From Hofstenia miamia (Eukaryota > Xenacoelomorpha > Acoela), in the NCBI GenBank assembly GCA_004352715.1, contig SCFE01000039.1, forward strand, positions 775,024-839,023: DNA of 64,000 bases, given 5' to 3'. The notes beneath the pieces are model-generated. The model did not search any database. It saw only the letters and a program-made list of their open reading frames with translations, and had not been told where the DNA came from. Both the position numbers and the translations under genes were made by a program. Shown piece after piece: positions 12,800 to 23,705 of the stretch (the stretch's first letter is position 1; each line of letters opens with the position of its first letter).

Positions 12800-13130
12800 G
12801 TTATTGATACTCGCATGTCCTTTGCTGTCAAATTTCCTCAAATACTAAATGTAAAAATAATATCACATTTTTTGTTATTAATAGAAAAGTTAACTATGCA
12901 TAGCATATGCTATAAATAATGCAAGTGACTGAGACAGCCTGGTTTGAACCAGGGCCACGTGGACCACGGCTTGGGCCGGGCAGTTGCGAAAAATAATATT
13001 CCTGTAGGCTGCACTGGCCAGTGTCAAAAACAAAGGACATGCAGGCTCTATTAAGGACACAATTTTTAATTAATCTTGAAAAACTAATAAATTTGAAATA
13101 ATTTCTATATTACATGTATTATGAATATAT
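12800..13130 (+). repeat. Diverged interspersed repeat, copy 2
   Basis: Partner of 11821-12130. Its GC-rich core (12945-12985) includes GGTTTGAACCAGGGCC, close to a tRNA-type B box, and GGCTTGGGCCGGGC, a GGCCC-rich motif of the kind seen near the ends of many hAT-type elements. Either a tRNA-derived SINE or a non-autonomous hAT element could explain it. Confidence 0.6.
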
Positions 13131-13550
13131 GACTTACAAACATCAATCTTTAACACAATTATGGTTAACTTTGCAACCAATCTCATTTTATGGGCCTATG
13201 ATATCTAATTTCGAGCTCACAACAGAGTTGATTGAAAATGTTCACAACTGGTGCATTGAGCATAATTTTAGACTGAATGTTGATAAAACAAAACAACTGA
13301 TTATTCCTATGAAGGTAAATCCTGTGTTCGGTTTCCTTCAACAGAGTTTCAACTTGTTGCATTTTGAAAAGTTATCTCTTAATGAAAACATGGAAATATT
13401 TTAGGTGTATTAATAGTGATCTCTACCTGCTTCGTAGACTAACATCTCACAGCATACAGCATATGACTATTCATCAAAGAAGCTCTCGTTACCATACAAT
13501 TTTTTTATAATGTGTAAACTGGAGTATTGCTACCTTGTATGACGAAGATG
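13114..13550 (+). pseudogene. LINE reverse transcriptase fragment (jockey/CR1-like)
   Basis: Fragment of a non-LTR retrotransposon RT, downstream of the catalytic YADD block. The open part (13114-13404) contains NWCIEHNFRLNVDKTKQLII, the conserved 'W-N-L-N-KT' segment of RT motif D. After the stop, other frames continue with ILGVLI (counterpart of YLGV), DLYLLRRLTSHSIQ and CKLEYCYLV, which are the next conserved blocks of the thumb region. It is broken by frameshifts and lacks the 5' part and any poly-A tail. It abuts, tail to tail, the opposite-strand LINE starting at 13551. Confidence 0.75.
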
Positions 13551-14450
13551 CTCACTAGTGCCCAGTGAGTTTGAGAGATTTTTCGGAACTCTAGTTGTTC
13601 CTAGAAGTGTCACCTTCTGTACTACAATCCTACACCACTTCGGTAATCCTAACTCGTCCAAGTATCTCTTGTTTCTTTGCTCACTACTACAAATGCCTCA
13701 TTACTTTCACAATTTCCCTATTTCCTTTGCAATTCCCTGCACTTTCTACATTCGAGTCCTTTAGGATGGATATATTTATCACTATTCTCATTCTTTCCTC
13801 TTTTGTACCAATGCTATGTCTGGCCCTCATACTTCGATCACCTTGCTAGTCTGTACGTTGAGGTCCTATAGTATCTTAGATTTCTCATTAGCTATGACTC
13901 CCTGTGTCCTATTCTCGGATCACTTATCTCCTGTTTCTATCATACTCAAGCTGCAATACACCATTCGTTCTACCTTATCATGCCTGGACTTATAGTGGTT
14001 CTGCACAAAGCTTCTAACATCCTGCTATCAGACTATCTACTTTCTTCTAGTCTTACCTACATATCCGGCATTCGTCACTTACCTCAGTTCTATATATGTG
14101 CTTCTTCACCTAGTTTATCCTTATTGCTTGCTCCTGTGCTGCCATTATCAATGCTTTTGTTTCTTTCTTGGGTCTGCCTTCCATAGCCAATTTTTGTTCT
14201 CTTCTTTGTCGTAGTTTTCTGTATTCTCCTAGTATTCTCAATGCATCGCCTTCTGTCTATGTCTTGTTTGTCTCTTTGTTGTTATCCTACTCTGGTAGGC
14301 CTTACTTCCTTCACACTCTGTTCTAATCATCCTTAAATTCATACGGCCTTTCAGTAATGATCACTTAGGTTGCTTATCAATATTTTCCTTTAGTCACTTT
14401 TCAACTTTCTGTTCAAACTATGTGGATAAAGGAGTTCTTGATTCAGTTAA
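13551..14450 (-). pseudogene. LINE ORF C-terminus with restriction-like endonuclease
   Basis: Minus-strand relic of a non-LTR retrotransposon. Its 5' part (14450 down to about 14250) reads QPK, SLL, then IRTECEGSKAYQSR, and matches the open LINE frame at 63427-64000 (IRTESEGKKIYQSR), so both belong to one family. Next come WLWKADPRKETKALI and AAQEQAIRIN, then C-xx-C with a later GC (DECRICR about 14060, then AGC), the gag-like knuckle after the RT. At 13806-13823 it reads PDIALV, and at about 13757-13780 INISILKD: a PD...D pattern as in restriction-like endonucleases of R2/R4/Dong/NeSL-type LINEs. The end QKVTLLGTTRVPKNL resembles the usual 'LLGTARILRK' C-terminus. Several stops and frameshifts are present. 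The plus-strand frames over this stretch are antisense shadows. Confidence 0.78.
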
Positions 14451-15934
14451 GCCTTTTCAGATTTCATAAAAAAGAAATCATCACGCCTTTTTCTGAAGAA
14501 ATAAAAGAACTATCTAACACCTTAACTAGTCAATTTAATATAAAAACTGCAAAATTTCAAGATGTTTCTTGATGATAAAAGTTTGTCTTTAACTCTTTCA
14601 GGCCCAGACTTTTGAGGGAAATAAATGCCTGTCATTCCCAAATATTTATTCATTGTTGAAAATTATTATTTTGTGCTACAAACTACCACTAATTCTTAGA
14701 ATAAAATAATTGAAAAAAACATTTGACGTAAAATCAGAAAGCTTTCAAGTGATAACATTCAAACCGAAATCACTACAATTGTCAACATTTGGAATAAACG
14801 ACGAATTCTGTTATCACTTGTCAAACTGAGGACTTTTGAGCATTGAATTTTTTAGGAAAATTTTTCTGTATTTTTTCATCTACAAAAGGACCTGAATAAA
14901 TTTTGTGATTGACGTAATATTCCTCTCATTTCTTTTGGTGCAGACATTTCTATTAACTGAAAAATCTACACATTAAAAATATATTAAAAATGTAAGCCTA
15001 TACATATAGTTACAATATTTTGCAAACACATATACAGTACTAATATATCTACATATGTTTAAATTTAAGCAAATATTGAAATCAGATAGATCTCTATTTC
15101 AAATTTTAACTAACTATACAAAATTTAAATAACTATACAAATGTTTGTCTAACTTGTATGTATTGAATTTAGAATATTTAGAATGCTTATGTGTATACTA
15201 AACAAATGTTTTTTCAAAAACATTAATTACAAATAATGAAATAATAAAAAACATATACATAAATTTCTTGATATTTCAATAAGTGATGATTCATTGCAAC
15301 AAAGGCCTAATATATAACATGCTAGTCTCTTTATGAGGAGACCAATGCAGGATATGCATTTCGACATCTATATCAAGAAACGTTTACAATAGAGGTTAGC
15401 TTTCGGCATATTAATTAACCAACTTTTGACGAAGAATCAAATAATACAGCTCCAGAACACTAATATTTTAGAAAGTGCAAAAAACAATAACAAACTCATA
15501 GAGTTTTCCATATAAATGCAGAAAAATTCCATTAATCGCAAAAATCTCAATCAGCTATATCCTCTCAAAATAGACTACTCAGCCAAAAACCAAAAATGTC
15601 CATTTTTGAAGTTTCTTGCAACTGGCCCATTTAATTTTCAGGATGCCATTATGTATCTCGGTTACAAAAGATGCAAAATGAAATGATCTAGCGATTGGCG
15701 ATAGTATGATAATATTAGGTAATTTTTCGTATTTTCATTAAAAAGGGATTCTTTTCTAATATAAAAAATTTTACGTTTGCAAATGTTGAAAAATATTACT
15801 CTATATTCGTAAGATGCAGAATTTATAAAAATACTTGATTTTTCCATAAATATGGGTATTTAGGCGTTCTTAAAAGATTCATTAAAGTAAAGGAAAATAT
15901 ACAACTTAAGAAAAATTGATTAAGTATTAATTTC
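14451..15934. other. AT-rich spacer
   Basis: No recognisable gene. A short hairpin lies near 15324-15343 (GTCTC ... GAGAC). Otherwise featureless. Confidence 0.45.
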
Positions 15935-16690
15935 ATCTTCAAGCAGATGTAGAAAAATTAAGCGATTATTTTACGAGCAGTCAACTAAAAGTAAATATGG
16001 AAAAAACACAATTTATAATATTCTCACCGAAAACACAAAGAAATCTAATAAATAATATTGAACTAAAGATAAATAATGAGGCAATAAAACAAAGTGAATC
16101 AATAAACTATTTAGGTGTTGAGTAAATAAAGAATTAAAATTTGAACAGTTTCTTTTTAGTAAGATTAAAAAAATTACTGCTGCATTAGATATCTTTATCA
16201 TTTGCGCAATGAAACATCAACCGATTATCATAAGCAACTGATACTTGCTTTCTGTCTCATTTTCAATACTGTTCTTTTCTTTTAACGAACCTAAATTCAA
16301 AACATCGTATGCTTCTATCAAAGTCATTTAATTGGTGTATAAAAACTCTACACTTTGCACAAAAGCATGACGAAGCATCAGTATATCGTAATAAATATTA
16401 AATATTATCTCCGTTCTACCAAATTCGCATGCATGTGCTATCTGTCTTATTTAAATTCAAATCTCTACACACATCTCTTCATTTTCCTCAATGACTATCT
16501 TAAATTAAAGGTTTGGTTTCGATAAAAATTCTAATGCGTTTCATCACATATCAATTAAATTGTGGAATAATTTAGATTATGAAACGCGAATAGAAAAAAA
16601 CTATATAAAGTTTAGAAAAAAATTTAAACAATTTCTTCTAATAAAACAATGTACATTAGGGGACGGTAATACACTTTATGCATTTGAATA
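15935..16690 (+). pseudogene. LINE reverse transcriptase C-terminal relic
   Basis: Non-LTR RT downstream of the catalytic centre. It reads HLQADVEKLSDYF, then LKVNMEKTQFIIFSPK (the N-KT-F block), then SINYLGV at 16102-16119. A frameshift follows, then KFEQFLFSKIKKI (thumb), and after more decay FHHISIKLWNNLDYETRIE with a FRKKFKQFLL tail at about 16530-16650. This last part matches the C-terminal 'K-LWN-LP...FK..L' block of CR1/L2/RTE-type elements. Three or more frameshifts make it non-functional. It is on the same strand as the 13114-13550 fragment but covers an overlapping protein region, so it is a separate insertion. Confidence 0.8.
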
Positions 16691-17744
16691 ATGCATCCAA
16701 CATTGAGTAACTACAAAAACATTCACACATTGATAATATTATTATATAGTGTATATATTCGTTTGTAGTTAATTATTTGTTTATATTTTAATTTTTTCTC
16801 ATGTGTTAGTTCCCTAGAATTTTGTATACAAATATTCCCGCAAAAAATTTGCTTTAATGCTTATGATAATAATAATTAATATTATTCTGTCTACTATGCA
16901 TGTTTTTCAGTAATTATTATGTCAAATTACACAGTAAATTTTAAAGGAAAATATCATTTCGTAATAATTTCTTTAGTAAAGTTTGAAAATCCAGTCAAAT
17001 GTGAAATATCACTATTAAAATTTATTTTTTCTATTTTGCAAAAAAATTTTTGCTAGTCACTCTTAAAAATGATAAATAACGGAGTCAGTAAGCAGATATG
17101 ATCTTTCTTTCCAGAAAAGAACAAGAGCATTCATGAATATAGAATCCATAGCCAGTTTACAGCTTAAAGTTGATCAGATTATGGCCAGTCCATACAGGAT
17201 AATCAGGGCAGGTAAATTCAGGCATAGCAGGACAGGATAAAATTGAGATCCAGTAAAATCGGGATAAATCTATAATAAATATTGAAGATTGAAAACCTGA
17301 ATAGATCAACATTATATTATTCAAAAATTTTAGCAGTCCTATAGTGTCATAATAGTGTTTCAAAATCGTTATGCATTAGGGTCGATTTTGAAATTGACTC
17401 TGTTAACAATAACCTGCAAAACTTTTTGACAAAAAATGTTGATTTTTAGAATTATTTCACAAGTTGTTGATTGTCTCTTTAACAAAAGCACAGTTCTATC
17501 ACAGCTTGATGTCGACGTGCTTGCAATTCCTGCAACTAGTCCATATTTTTAACAATAAATTTAGATTTTTTTTTAATCCTACTAGCCCAGGTGGAGCACA
17601 TTATGCTTCGCCACCTGCTTTTGTTACTGTTAGTCAGATTGGGTTGGAACTTTATGAGTTTTCGTCAAATATTATATTGGATCAGAAAAAATTTTAAAAA
17701 ACTTGAACGTCAGTATATTTTTGCAAACTTTCCCCAAATGTTAA
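16691..17744. other. AT-rich spacer with small repeats
   Basis: Contains a short motif family CAGGATAA/GGACAGGATAA at 17195-17245 that recurs near 18320, and a small imperfect hairpin at 17588-17615 (AGGTGGAG ... CTTCGCCACCT). No gene seen. Confidence 0.4.
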
Positions 17745-17955
17745 CATATTTCGTGTGTCATCACCTGACAAAAAAATTCTAAAATTTTTTTTGGAAGAAC
17801 CTAACTAATATAAAATGCTGTAATTATGGTCAAAATTCGATGTTAATAGTTTAACTCTATCAAAAGTTATAGAGGTGGAGCACTATCGGCTTCACCCGGA
17901 GTTTCTAAGAATCTTAAAAGTCTGGAGCTAATAAGGTAAAGCGGAGGGTAGTAGT
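17745..17955 (+). repeat. Interspersed repeat, copy 1
   Basis: Shares ordered blocks with 22878-23035 in the same orientation: TTCGTGxxxxCATCAC, ACAAAAAAxTT, then CTATCAAAAGTTATA followed by GGxGGAGxACTA. Identity is low to moderate. It is an old, unclassified transposable-element copy. Confidence 0.6.
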
Positions 17956-19804
17956 TTATGTTACCTCCAAGATATTTTTTGAAATGCATTTCCTCGTTCA
18001 ACTTTTTTACCATACTTTTAATAAATATTTAATTTTCTTGATTAGCGGGCCAGTATGCGTTGGCAAATGTGCTTAAGGAAATATTGGAAGACAACATATT
18101 ATTTTAACGTAACGACGAGATTGCACTACATTGTGTTATGCTATATACATGTATATTTCTGTTCAAAAGCTTGTTAATGAGATGATGGTATTGCAGATTA
18201 AAACATTGCAAATGTGTGAAGATAAAAAACTGCTGGTTGAATTACTGATTACGCATGTCTGCAGAAGTAATTTTATATGAAAATTATGAGAATTTACGAT
18301 GAAATAAACACCAATTCAGACAGGACAGGATAATTTGTGTTTGAAACTCAACCCTAGATCTGATATATTCATATCAAAGGTAATAAAAAATTTTATGAAT
18401 GAGAAGAGGGTTGGTTTTCTCAACTCCTTTATGTTATTCAATGTCAAGAAAACCGTTTAGCAAAATCGTCATGAAAACTGCAGATATAGAAAATTGCTTC
18501 CCTTTGATGTGGAGAAGTCGATCGTTCAATATACATCTCGATTGTCCAATGGAAAGTAGTTTTAAGAACATAAGAAATATAAGGGTAGTCAGAAAATATT
18601 AAAATATTGCATGGCTCGGAAGAAAATACAAACGTAGACACAATTGGTATTCATTAAAATCATTAACTGAAACAATTGCGCATTTAAATTGTAGTAAACG
18701 AGCTTGAACATTGTTAAACAACTGATAAAATCATTGAAAATAGGGATTTATAAAAAGCAAAATAAAATCTAGTTTAAGCCATTTGGTTACCATCAATTTA
18801 GTCTACATTTTCAAACATTTTTTATTATTAAGAAATTTAGAAATCCTTAAGAAATTAAAGCGTATATGTGCTTTCCATTATTCTGAACATTTGTGTTAAG
18901 ATTTTTTCTGAGCCTAATGTACGTGAAAAGCATTAACAATTTTTTTATGAAACATAGGACATCCTATTTATTCAAAGAACATTCAAATTCTATCCATGCC
19001 TAATGTTCAAATGATACGGCGTTTGAACAACAACTAACCATGATAATTTCATTTTTTGTATATAGATCATCCAAACTTTTTCAAGTGTGCTGTGTAGAGA
19101 AATTCTGTTCTAACGACTTTGGAAAGGCATTCAACAGCTGTTCACCCGTTGCAGAATATTGTGTCTCCTGAAAGAAATGTGAAAGAGATCCATGATGCTA
19201 AAATATTTTTGGTATTACTATGAGAATGTGAAAGAGCTGTGCATTTGCAGAATCTCAACTCTTACTTTGTATCCATTATTCAATATAATTCGTGTTAAGT
19301 GTGTGAGTGGTCAACAGCATGTTACTGATCTAGAATTTAGGAATATCAATATTTTGGTTTTTGTTTTTCTTGGCTTTGCAAATGTCCTAAAACGTTGTTG
19401 ACAAAACTAAATTTAGAAAAATCGAACAATTTACTAATATTATTTACATTAATTTGTAATTAAATTGAAAATTAACAGCAATTCGGCAAAATGTAACTCT
19501 TTCAAAAAATGGAGAATTGGTAAAATTTGGCAAAAATTGTAAAGAATTGGTATTTTAGTCATAATTTGTCTGGCTCGCATCATGTTAAAACTGAGGTCAA
19601 AATGGAAGCATAACATCTAAAGCCAAATTTTTTTTCAAATATTTGAATGACAATGTCCCTACAAATACCAGAAATGGATCTGTACGGATATTCAATTTGT
19701 AAAAAATAAGTCACCAATGAAAGTTACAACCTATTGCAAGAAATTTGATTCTTATTATATTATTTTTTCAGTAAGTTTCTAATGTTGAGACCACGTAAAC
19801 TATT

Positions 19805-19807
<3 letters not shown>
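17956..19807. other. AT-rich spacer
   Basis: No feature with a family match. The 18399-18602 (+) frame has mixed composition but no motif. A 19080-19175 segment (+) is open in one frame over about 30 codons, without recognisable similarity. Confidence 0.4.

Positions 19808-19836
<29 letters not shown>
19808..19836. repeat. (TA)n microsatellite
   Basis: About 14 uninterrupted TA units. Confidence 0.9.
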
Positions 19837-19839
<3 letters not shown>

Positions 19840-20051
19840 CGCATATTACTACATAATGTATTGACTATTCATTCATACATGTATAATGAAAGTTGGATAA
19901 TCATAAATTATTTGTTTGGAAAACTATTTAATTTATAGTAATGGGCTTCATTTCATTGAAAGTCTTGAATTAAAACAGATACAACTCTTTTTATAAAAAG
20001 ATGAGCTGAGAAACTGCTGATAATCTTGTTATTTATAAATGTTTAACAGTA
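19837..20051. other. Spacer
   Basis: AT-rich, featureless. Confidence 0.4.
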
Positions 20052-20125
20052 GACTGACCCATAGTTGGGTGGATAGAGTCGACCAGTTTTCCAAGCTGGT
20101 AGCATGTAACCTCTTCTTTACTTGC
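20052..20125 (+). repeat. tRNA-like SINE head (degenerate)
   Basis: The segment holds TAGTTGGGTGGATAGAG, which fits a tRNA A-box/D-arm, followed by CCAGT-TTTCCAA-GCTGG, a 5-bp stem with a 7-nt loop in the position of an anticodon arm. The expected B box (GGTTCGANTCC) is not recognisable downstream. I read this as a decayed tRNA-derived SINE or tRNA pseudogene, not an active tRNA. Confidence 0.35.
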
Positions 20126-21240
20126 CATCCAAAATTTGGCTGTTCTTATTCATTGTACTTTTCTTATATGTAAATAATTCTAAGATTGTCATTCTTAAAA
20201 CATGCCCAAGTAAATGCATTGACCAAAATAACATATTTGCCAAGTTGATAAGGTTTTTTGAAAGCCACATTAATAAGGGTATATTTATATTCTTCCTTCA
20301 TTCTTCCCTGAATAACAAACTACATAATTCTCTTTCAATGGTAGCCAAAAGTTAACAATGTTACATGTCTTTTTTACCACCCTGTAGATTAAACAATTAT
20401 GTTTTATAAGAATGACTGTTAATATAAATGCATGTAATGAGTGAAGCGCTGTCGAAGAAATTTAACTTAATTAAATTCACTTAAAAAGTGAAATAATCGT
20501 CCACAAATAGCTTAGTATTGAACTGATAAATATTCAAAAGGATATAAAATTTTAATCACGACTTGTAAGCTAAATTGACATGAAATTGGCGTAACTTCAA
20601 TTTCTCTTCGATTTTGAAACCCATTAACGAAGTGGTTGTGACCATAAAGTGTCAAAATTTTTGTATAATATATAATCTTATAAAAGCCAATAAATAACGC
20701 AGTAAATCCTATCATAAATGACTCAAATCAGGGGCAATGCTTATGTAAGAATTCATAAATGAGCTTTTCCATAGTTTGCGCCAAATGTAACCAATGCTAA
20801 AGGTTGATATAAAAGGAATGAAGACACATTTTATTCAAGATTACAACATGATTGTTGAAGCTTTGCGATGCATATAAACTTTGTGCAAGATACCTGTTCA
20901 ATAAAATGTTTATGGTTTCGTACCATCCTGGGTCCAATTTTGAAGCTGATTGTTTCTAGCGCGGTTTGTTTCGTTCCTGTAAATCTGTTTCTGATGCTGT
21001 ACTGAGAACAAATGTGCAAAAATTATTTATTTATTAATCAAGTTGAACAAATAATGGCAAGCTTGCTGTGAGAGAGAGAATATCCGCATGTGGTGTAGAG
21101 TGAAATTTTGGTTGTGGGAATTCTTGTGTTAATTTGTGGGCCAAGAATTTTTGTAGCCAGCATCAATAATTCTAAAAAATTATGGTTTTAGCATTAATCA
21201 CAATATTGTGAAGATAGTGAATAAATTCTAAAATTGTATA
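20126..21240. other. AT-rich spacer
   Basis: Only short frames without motifs (20122-20355 +, 20512-20715 -, 20831-21019 -). No gene is supported. Confidence 0.4.
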
Positions 21241-21810
21241 ACTCAAGTAAAAAATGTGGCCACATTATAAACACATTTTTGATAACAAACGAAAGACAAA
21301 TAGAGGCTTATAAAATATATTTGAAAATATAATTGTCTAAGCTTGTAACCTGGTGACAAACTTATTTGACAAGCTTGCCATGCAAAGCGTGACATGCAGA
21401 TAAACATCTTGAAACTGAATCCATTAAGCAGACTCTAACTTCTTGACTTATTTTGTGTTGCGATTCAAGGATGCAACTCTTTAATTCTTTCAGAGTTGTG
21501 GGAATTTTTTTCTCGACAAAATCCTTCAGAATCTGCCACACGTTCTCTATGGGTACTAGATCTGGCGAATTCGGTGGCCATTGCATACCTTGAATATTAT
21601 AATTAGTAAAAAATTTTTTGTCGATTTTGAGATATGAGGGGTTGCTCCATTTTGTTCTAAGATCCATGAATCGGGATATAAATAGGTTGCGTATGGTACA
21701 AATATGGTATTTGCAATATTTTGAACTATTAATTGTACCAGTGCCATCTAGTGTGAAAACTAATGATAGTCAAATTTTGAAAAGTGGCCACTTTTTTTAC
21801 TTGAGCTCTA
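21241..21810 (-). mobile_element. Internally deleted Tc1-like element (about 570 bp)
   Basis: Terminal inverted repeats frame a transposase relic. The left end reads CTCAAGTAAAAAATGTGGCC (21242-21261) and the reverse complement of the right end (about 21781-21808) reads CTCAAGTAAAAAAAGTGGCC. The left end directly follows TA; a TA lies at or within 1-2 bp of the right end. Only the second half of the transposase remains between them, so the 5' half was lost by internal deletion. Confidence 0.75.
21362..21747 (-). pseudogene. Tc1-like transposase C-terminal half, catalytic Asp lost
   Basis: The minus strand reads LVQLIVQNIANTIFVPYATYL, then EQNGATPHISKSTKNF, then after a one-step frameshift in an A6T6 run (about 21605-21620) NYNIQGMQWPPNSPDL and PIENVWQILKDFVEKK, ending near 21362 with SVSRCLSACHALHGKLVK. 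This is the standard Tc1 order QQDNAPxH ... WPxxSPDLNPIEN. The second catalytic Asp is replaced by Asn (EQNGA), and with the frameshift repaired the spacing to Glu would be 34 residues. No N-terminal DNA-binding domain remains, so it could not mobilise itself. Confidence 0.85.
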
Positions 21811-22877
21811 TAATAATTTTATGGATATTAATACATATTAAAATATCCAAAAATCCTCGTTGACTACAAAAGTTTTGTATTGAAATGGTTGACAGTTTTG
21901 TCAAAAAATGGAGTGTGGGGACTTGTGGCCCAAATTTTTATTCCGATGTGTGGTGTGCATTTGCAGATATTTCTTATGGATTAGGGTGGATTGTTGCTGC
22001 ATAAATGTCATCCCACGGCAAACCTGCCGAATGGAAGTATTCCATACATAATTTAGATTAGCAACTAGAGTATTGTAATATAATAGAAAACTCTAAATCA
22101 AATTGGTCCCGGTCCCAATTGAAGTAGGAAATTTGGTCCCGGTACCGTATTGATTGCGTCTCATGCTTTGTTTTTTGATCCGTTCATTGTTCCGCAAGAC
22201 CTGTTCTACAGGATTCTGTTTTGTAAATTATACCCAATGGTATGTGGTGCAGAAGTTATAATAAATTTTTCTTTTATTGCTGTAAATGGATTAAGTATTA
22301 GAGCATCAAAGTTGTTGTTCTTCCATAATTCTGTAACTTTAGAAATGTGGTAATCTATTGGGACTTGGATGTAGTAAGCCGCGCTTTCCAAGAGAGTGTG
22401 GAGCAACTGACCAATCTTCACAATGCTGTAAGGAAATTCAAGGAATGTGCAGAAATTTTACATTATGCTTAAATACTGTAATGAAAATTCATGATAAACA
22501 CATTCTTTGTAGAACTTAAATAATGAGATTCAAGTATTGCAATTTTGATCAACATTGTAGAAGGTATTGCATTGCTATATTGCACTGTCTAAATTTTTTT
22601 CAGAAAATTTGAAAAACTAGTTTACAGTGATCAAGTGAATCTGGGACTTCAGTGACACTTATATATTTTAAAATAATTGGTTTTGTGTACAGTTAATGAA
22701 TGTCCTTCTTCACATGTTGACGAGTTTTTTTAATACAATATACCATATACATGTAGAGTAATGGTAAGTGTGTAATCAACAGCTGCGTCAGTCTGAATTG
22801 AAAGTTAACACCAAATTATGAAATCAACACCAATAATATTCATACGCGCGAAAAAAAATATGTACAAAAAATTTTCA
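21811..22877. other. AT-rich spacer
   Basis: Contains a short direct repeat TTGGTCCCGGT (about 22100-22150). The overlapping frames at 22150-22421 on both strands have no recognised motif. No gene is supported. Confidence 0.4.
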
Positions 22878-23035
22878 AAAAGTTCGTGATGCCATCACAT
22901 GATAACAAAAAATTTTGGAATTTTTACTGAGAAAAGTCTGCTGATAATAGCACAATCCTATCAAAAGTTATACGCCGGAGTACTAGGGACGTCAAAAGCA
23001 CGGGGCTGGTAAAGTTAAGAGGCCCTCTATTAGCT
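22878..23035 (+). repeat. Interspersed repeat, copy 2
   Basis: Partner of 17745-17955; shares the CTATCAAAAGTTATA block (about 22958-22972) and its flanks. Confidence 0.6.
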
Positions 23036-23335
23036 GCACATTTAATTTTAATTAAGGACTCTGTAATTGTAATTGTAAGCCTTTATTTATTTAATTGAAG
23101 AATGATTATAATTGATTGAAATATAACAGGGCATGGTATAATAATGTATCATATATGATGCATCTTTCTCAAGAAGTTGTTGATACAATTGAATTTATTT
23201 GTGTTTGCAAAAACCACGGCCAACTTTATTTGTTGTAGTAACGAACTAAAATCCAAGACAGCTAATGCCTATGTTGCACTCAAAATTCAATAATTTAGAC
23301 ATACGACGGCAATGATATTACTATTGTTTTTCCAG

Positions 23336-23457
23336 CCCTGAATCTAAAGTTAGCCGATCAGACCATTTTTGCTGGAGGTAATGACAAGTCTATGATATTA
23401 GATGATAAAGGTGATAATTTGGCATGGGCAGATTGTGGTACTCTTGATTTAGGAAAT
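23336..23457 (+). CDS. Candidate internal exon of an unidentified host gene
   Basis: A 122-base stretch is bounded by a strong acceptor (ACTATTGTTTTTCCAG ending 23335) and a consensus donor (AAT followed by GTAAGT at 23458). One frame is fully open (two leading bases, then 40 codons from 23338) and has a coding-like composition: LKLADQTIFAGGNDKSMIL, then DDKGDNLAWADCGTLDLGN. The exon would be entered in phase 2 and left in phase 0. FAGGNDKSMILDDKG is reminiscent of a beta-propeller/WD-type strand pair, but this is only an impression and I do not recognise the protein. No neighbouring exon was found, so the gene may extend over long introns or be a relic. Confidence 0.4.
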
Positions 23458-23579
23458 GTAAGTAATCCCATTCTGAATAGAACCTGTGGTTCATATTTCA
23501 AAAATTTCATTTGAATTTTGCAATTTTGACATGAGATAAACATTGTTTGCACTGGAAATATGATTTTGTCACAAAGGGC

Positions 23580-23705
23580 AGTGTTTCGGCCAGCAGAGTT
23601 GGGATTGGTCGATTTTTTAGGCTCAAGCCCGGCCAGCCCAATACAGAGAGTTCTGGCCCATTTCAAAATACCCATTATTAGGCCCAAACCAGCCCAAATT
23701 TTTTT
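23580..23705. repeat. GGCCC-rich segment, possible hAT-type end (left)
   Basis: In an AT-rich setting this stretch holds clustered GGCCC/GCCCGGCC/GGCCCAAACC motifs. Such subterminal clusters occur in many non-autonomous hAT elements. The same motif family in the opposite arrangement lies at 25285-25335. Confidence 0.4.

Noticed and set aside
13558-14186. Overlapping plus-strand hydrophobic frames
   Set aside because: They are the antisense of the minus-strand LINE, which has clear conserved motifs.
22150-22421. Overlapping frames on both strands
   Set aside because: Neither has a recognisable motif. The minus-strand one looks more protein-like, but I could not tie it to the nearby Tc1 relic.
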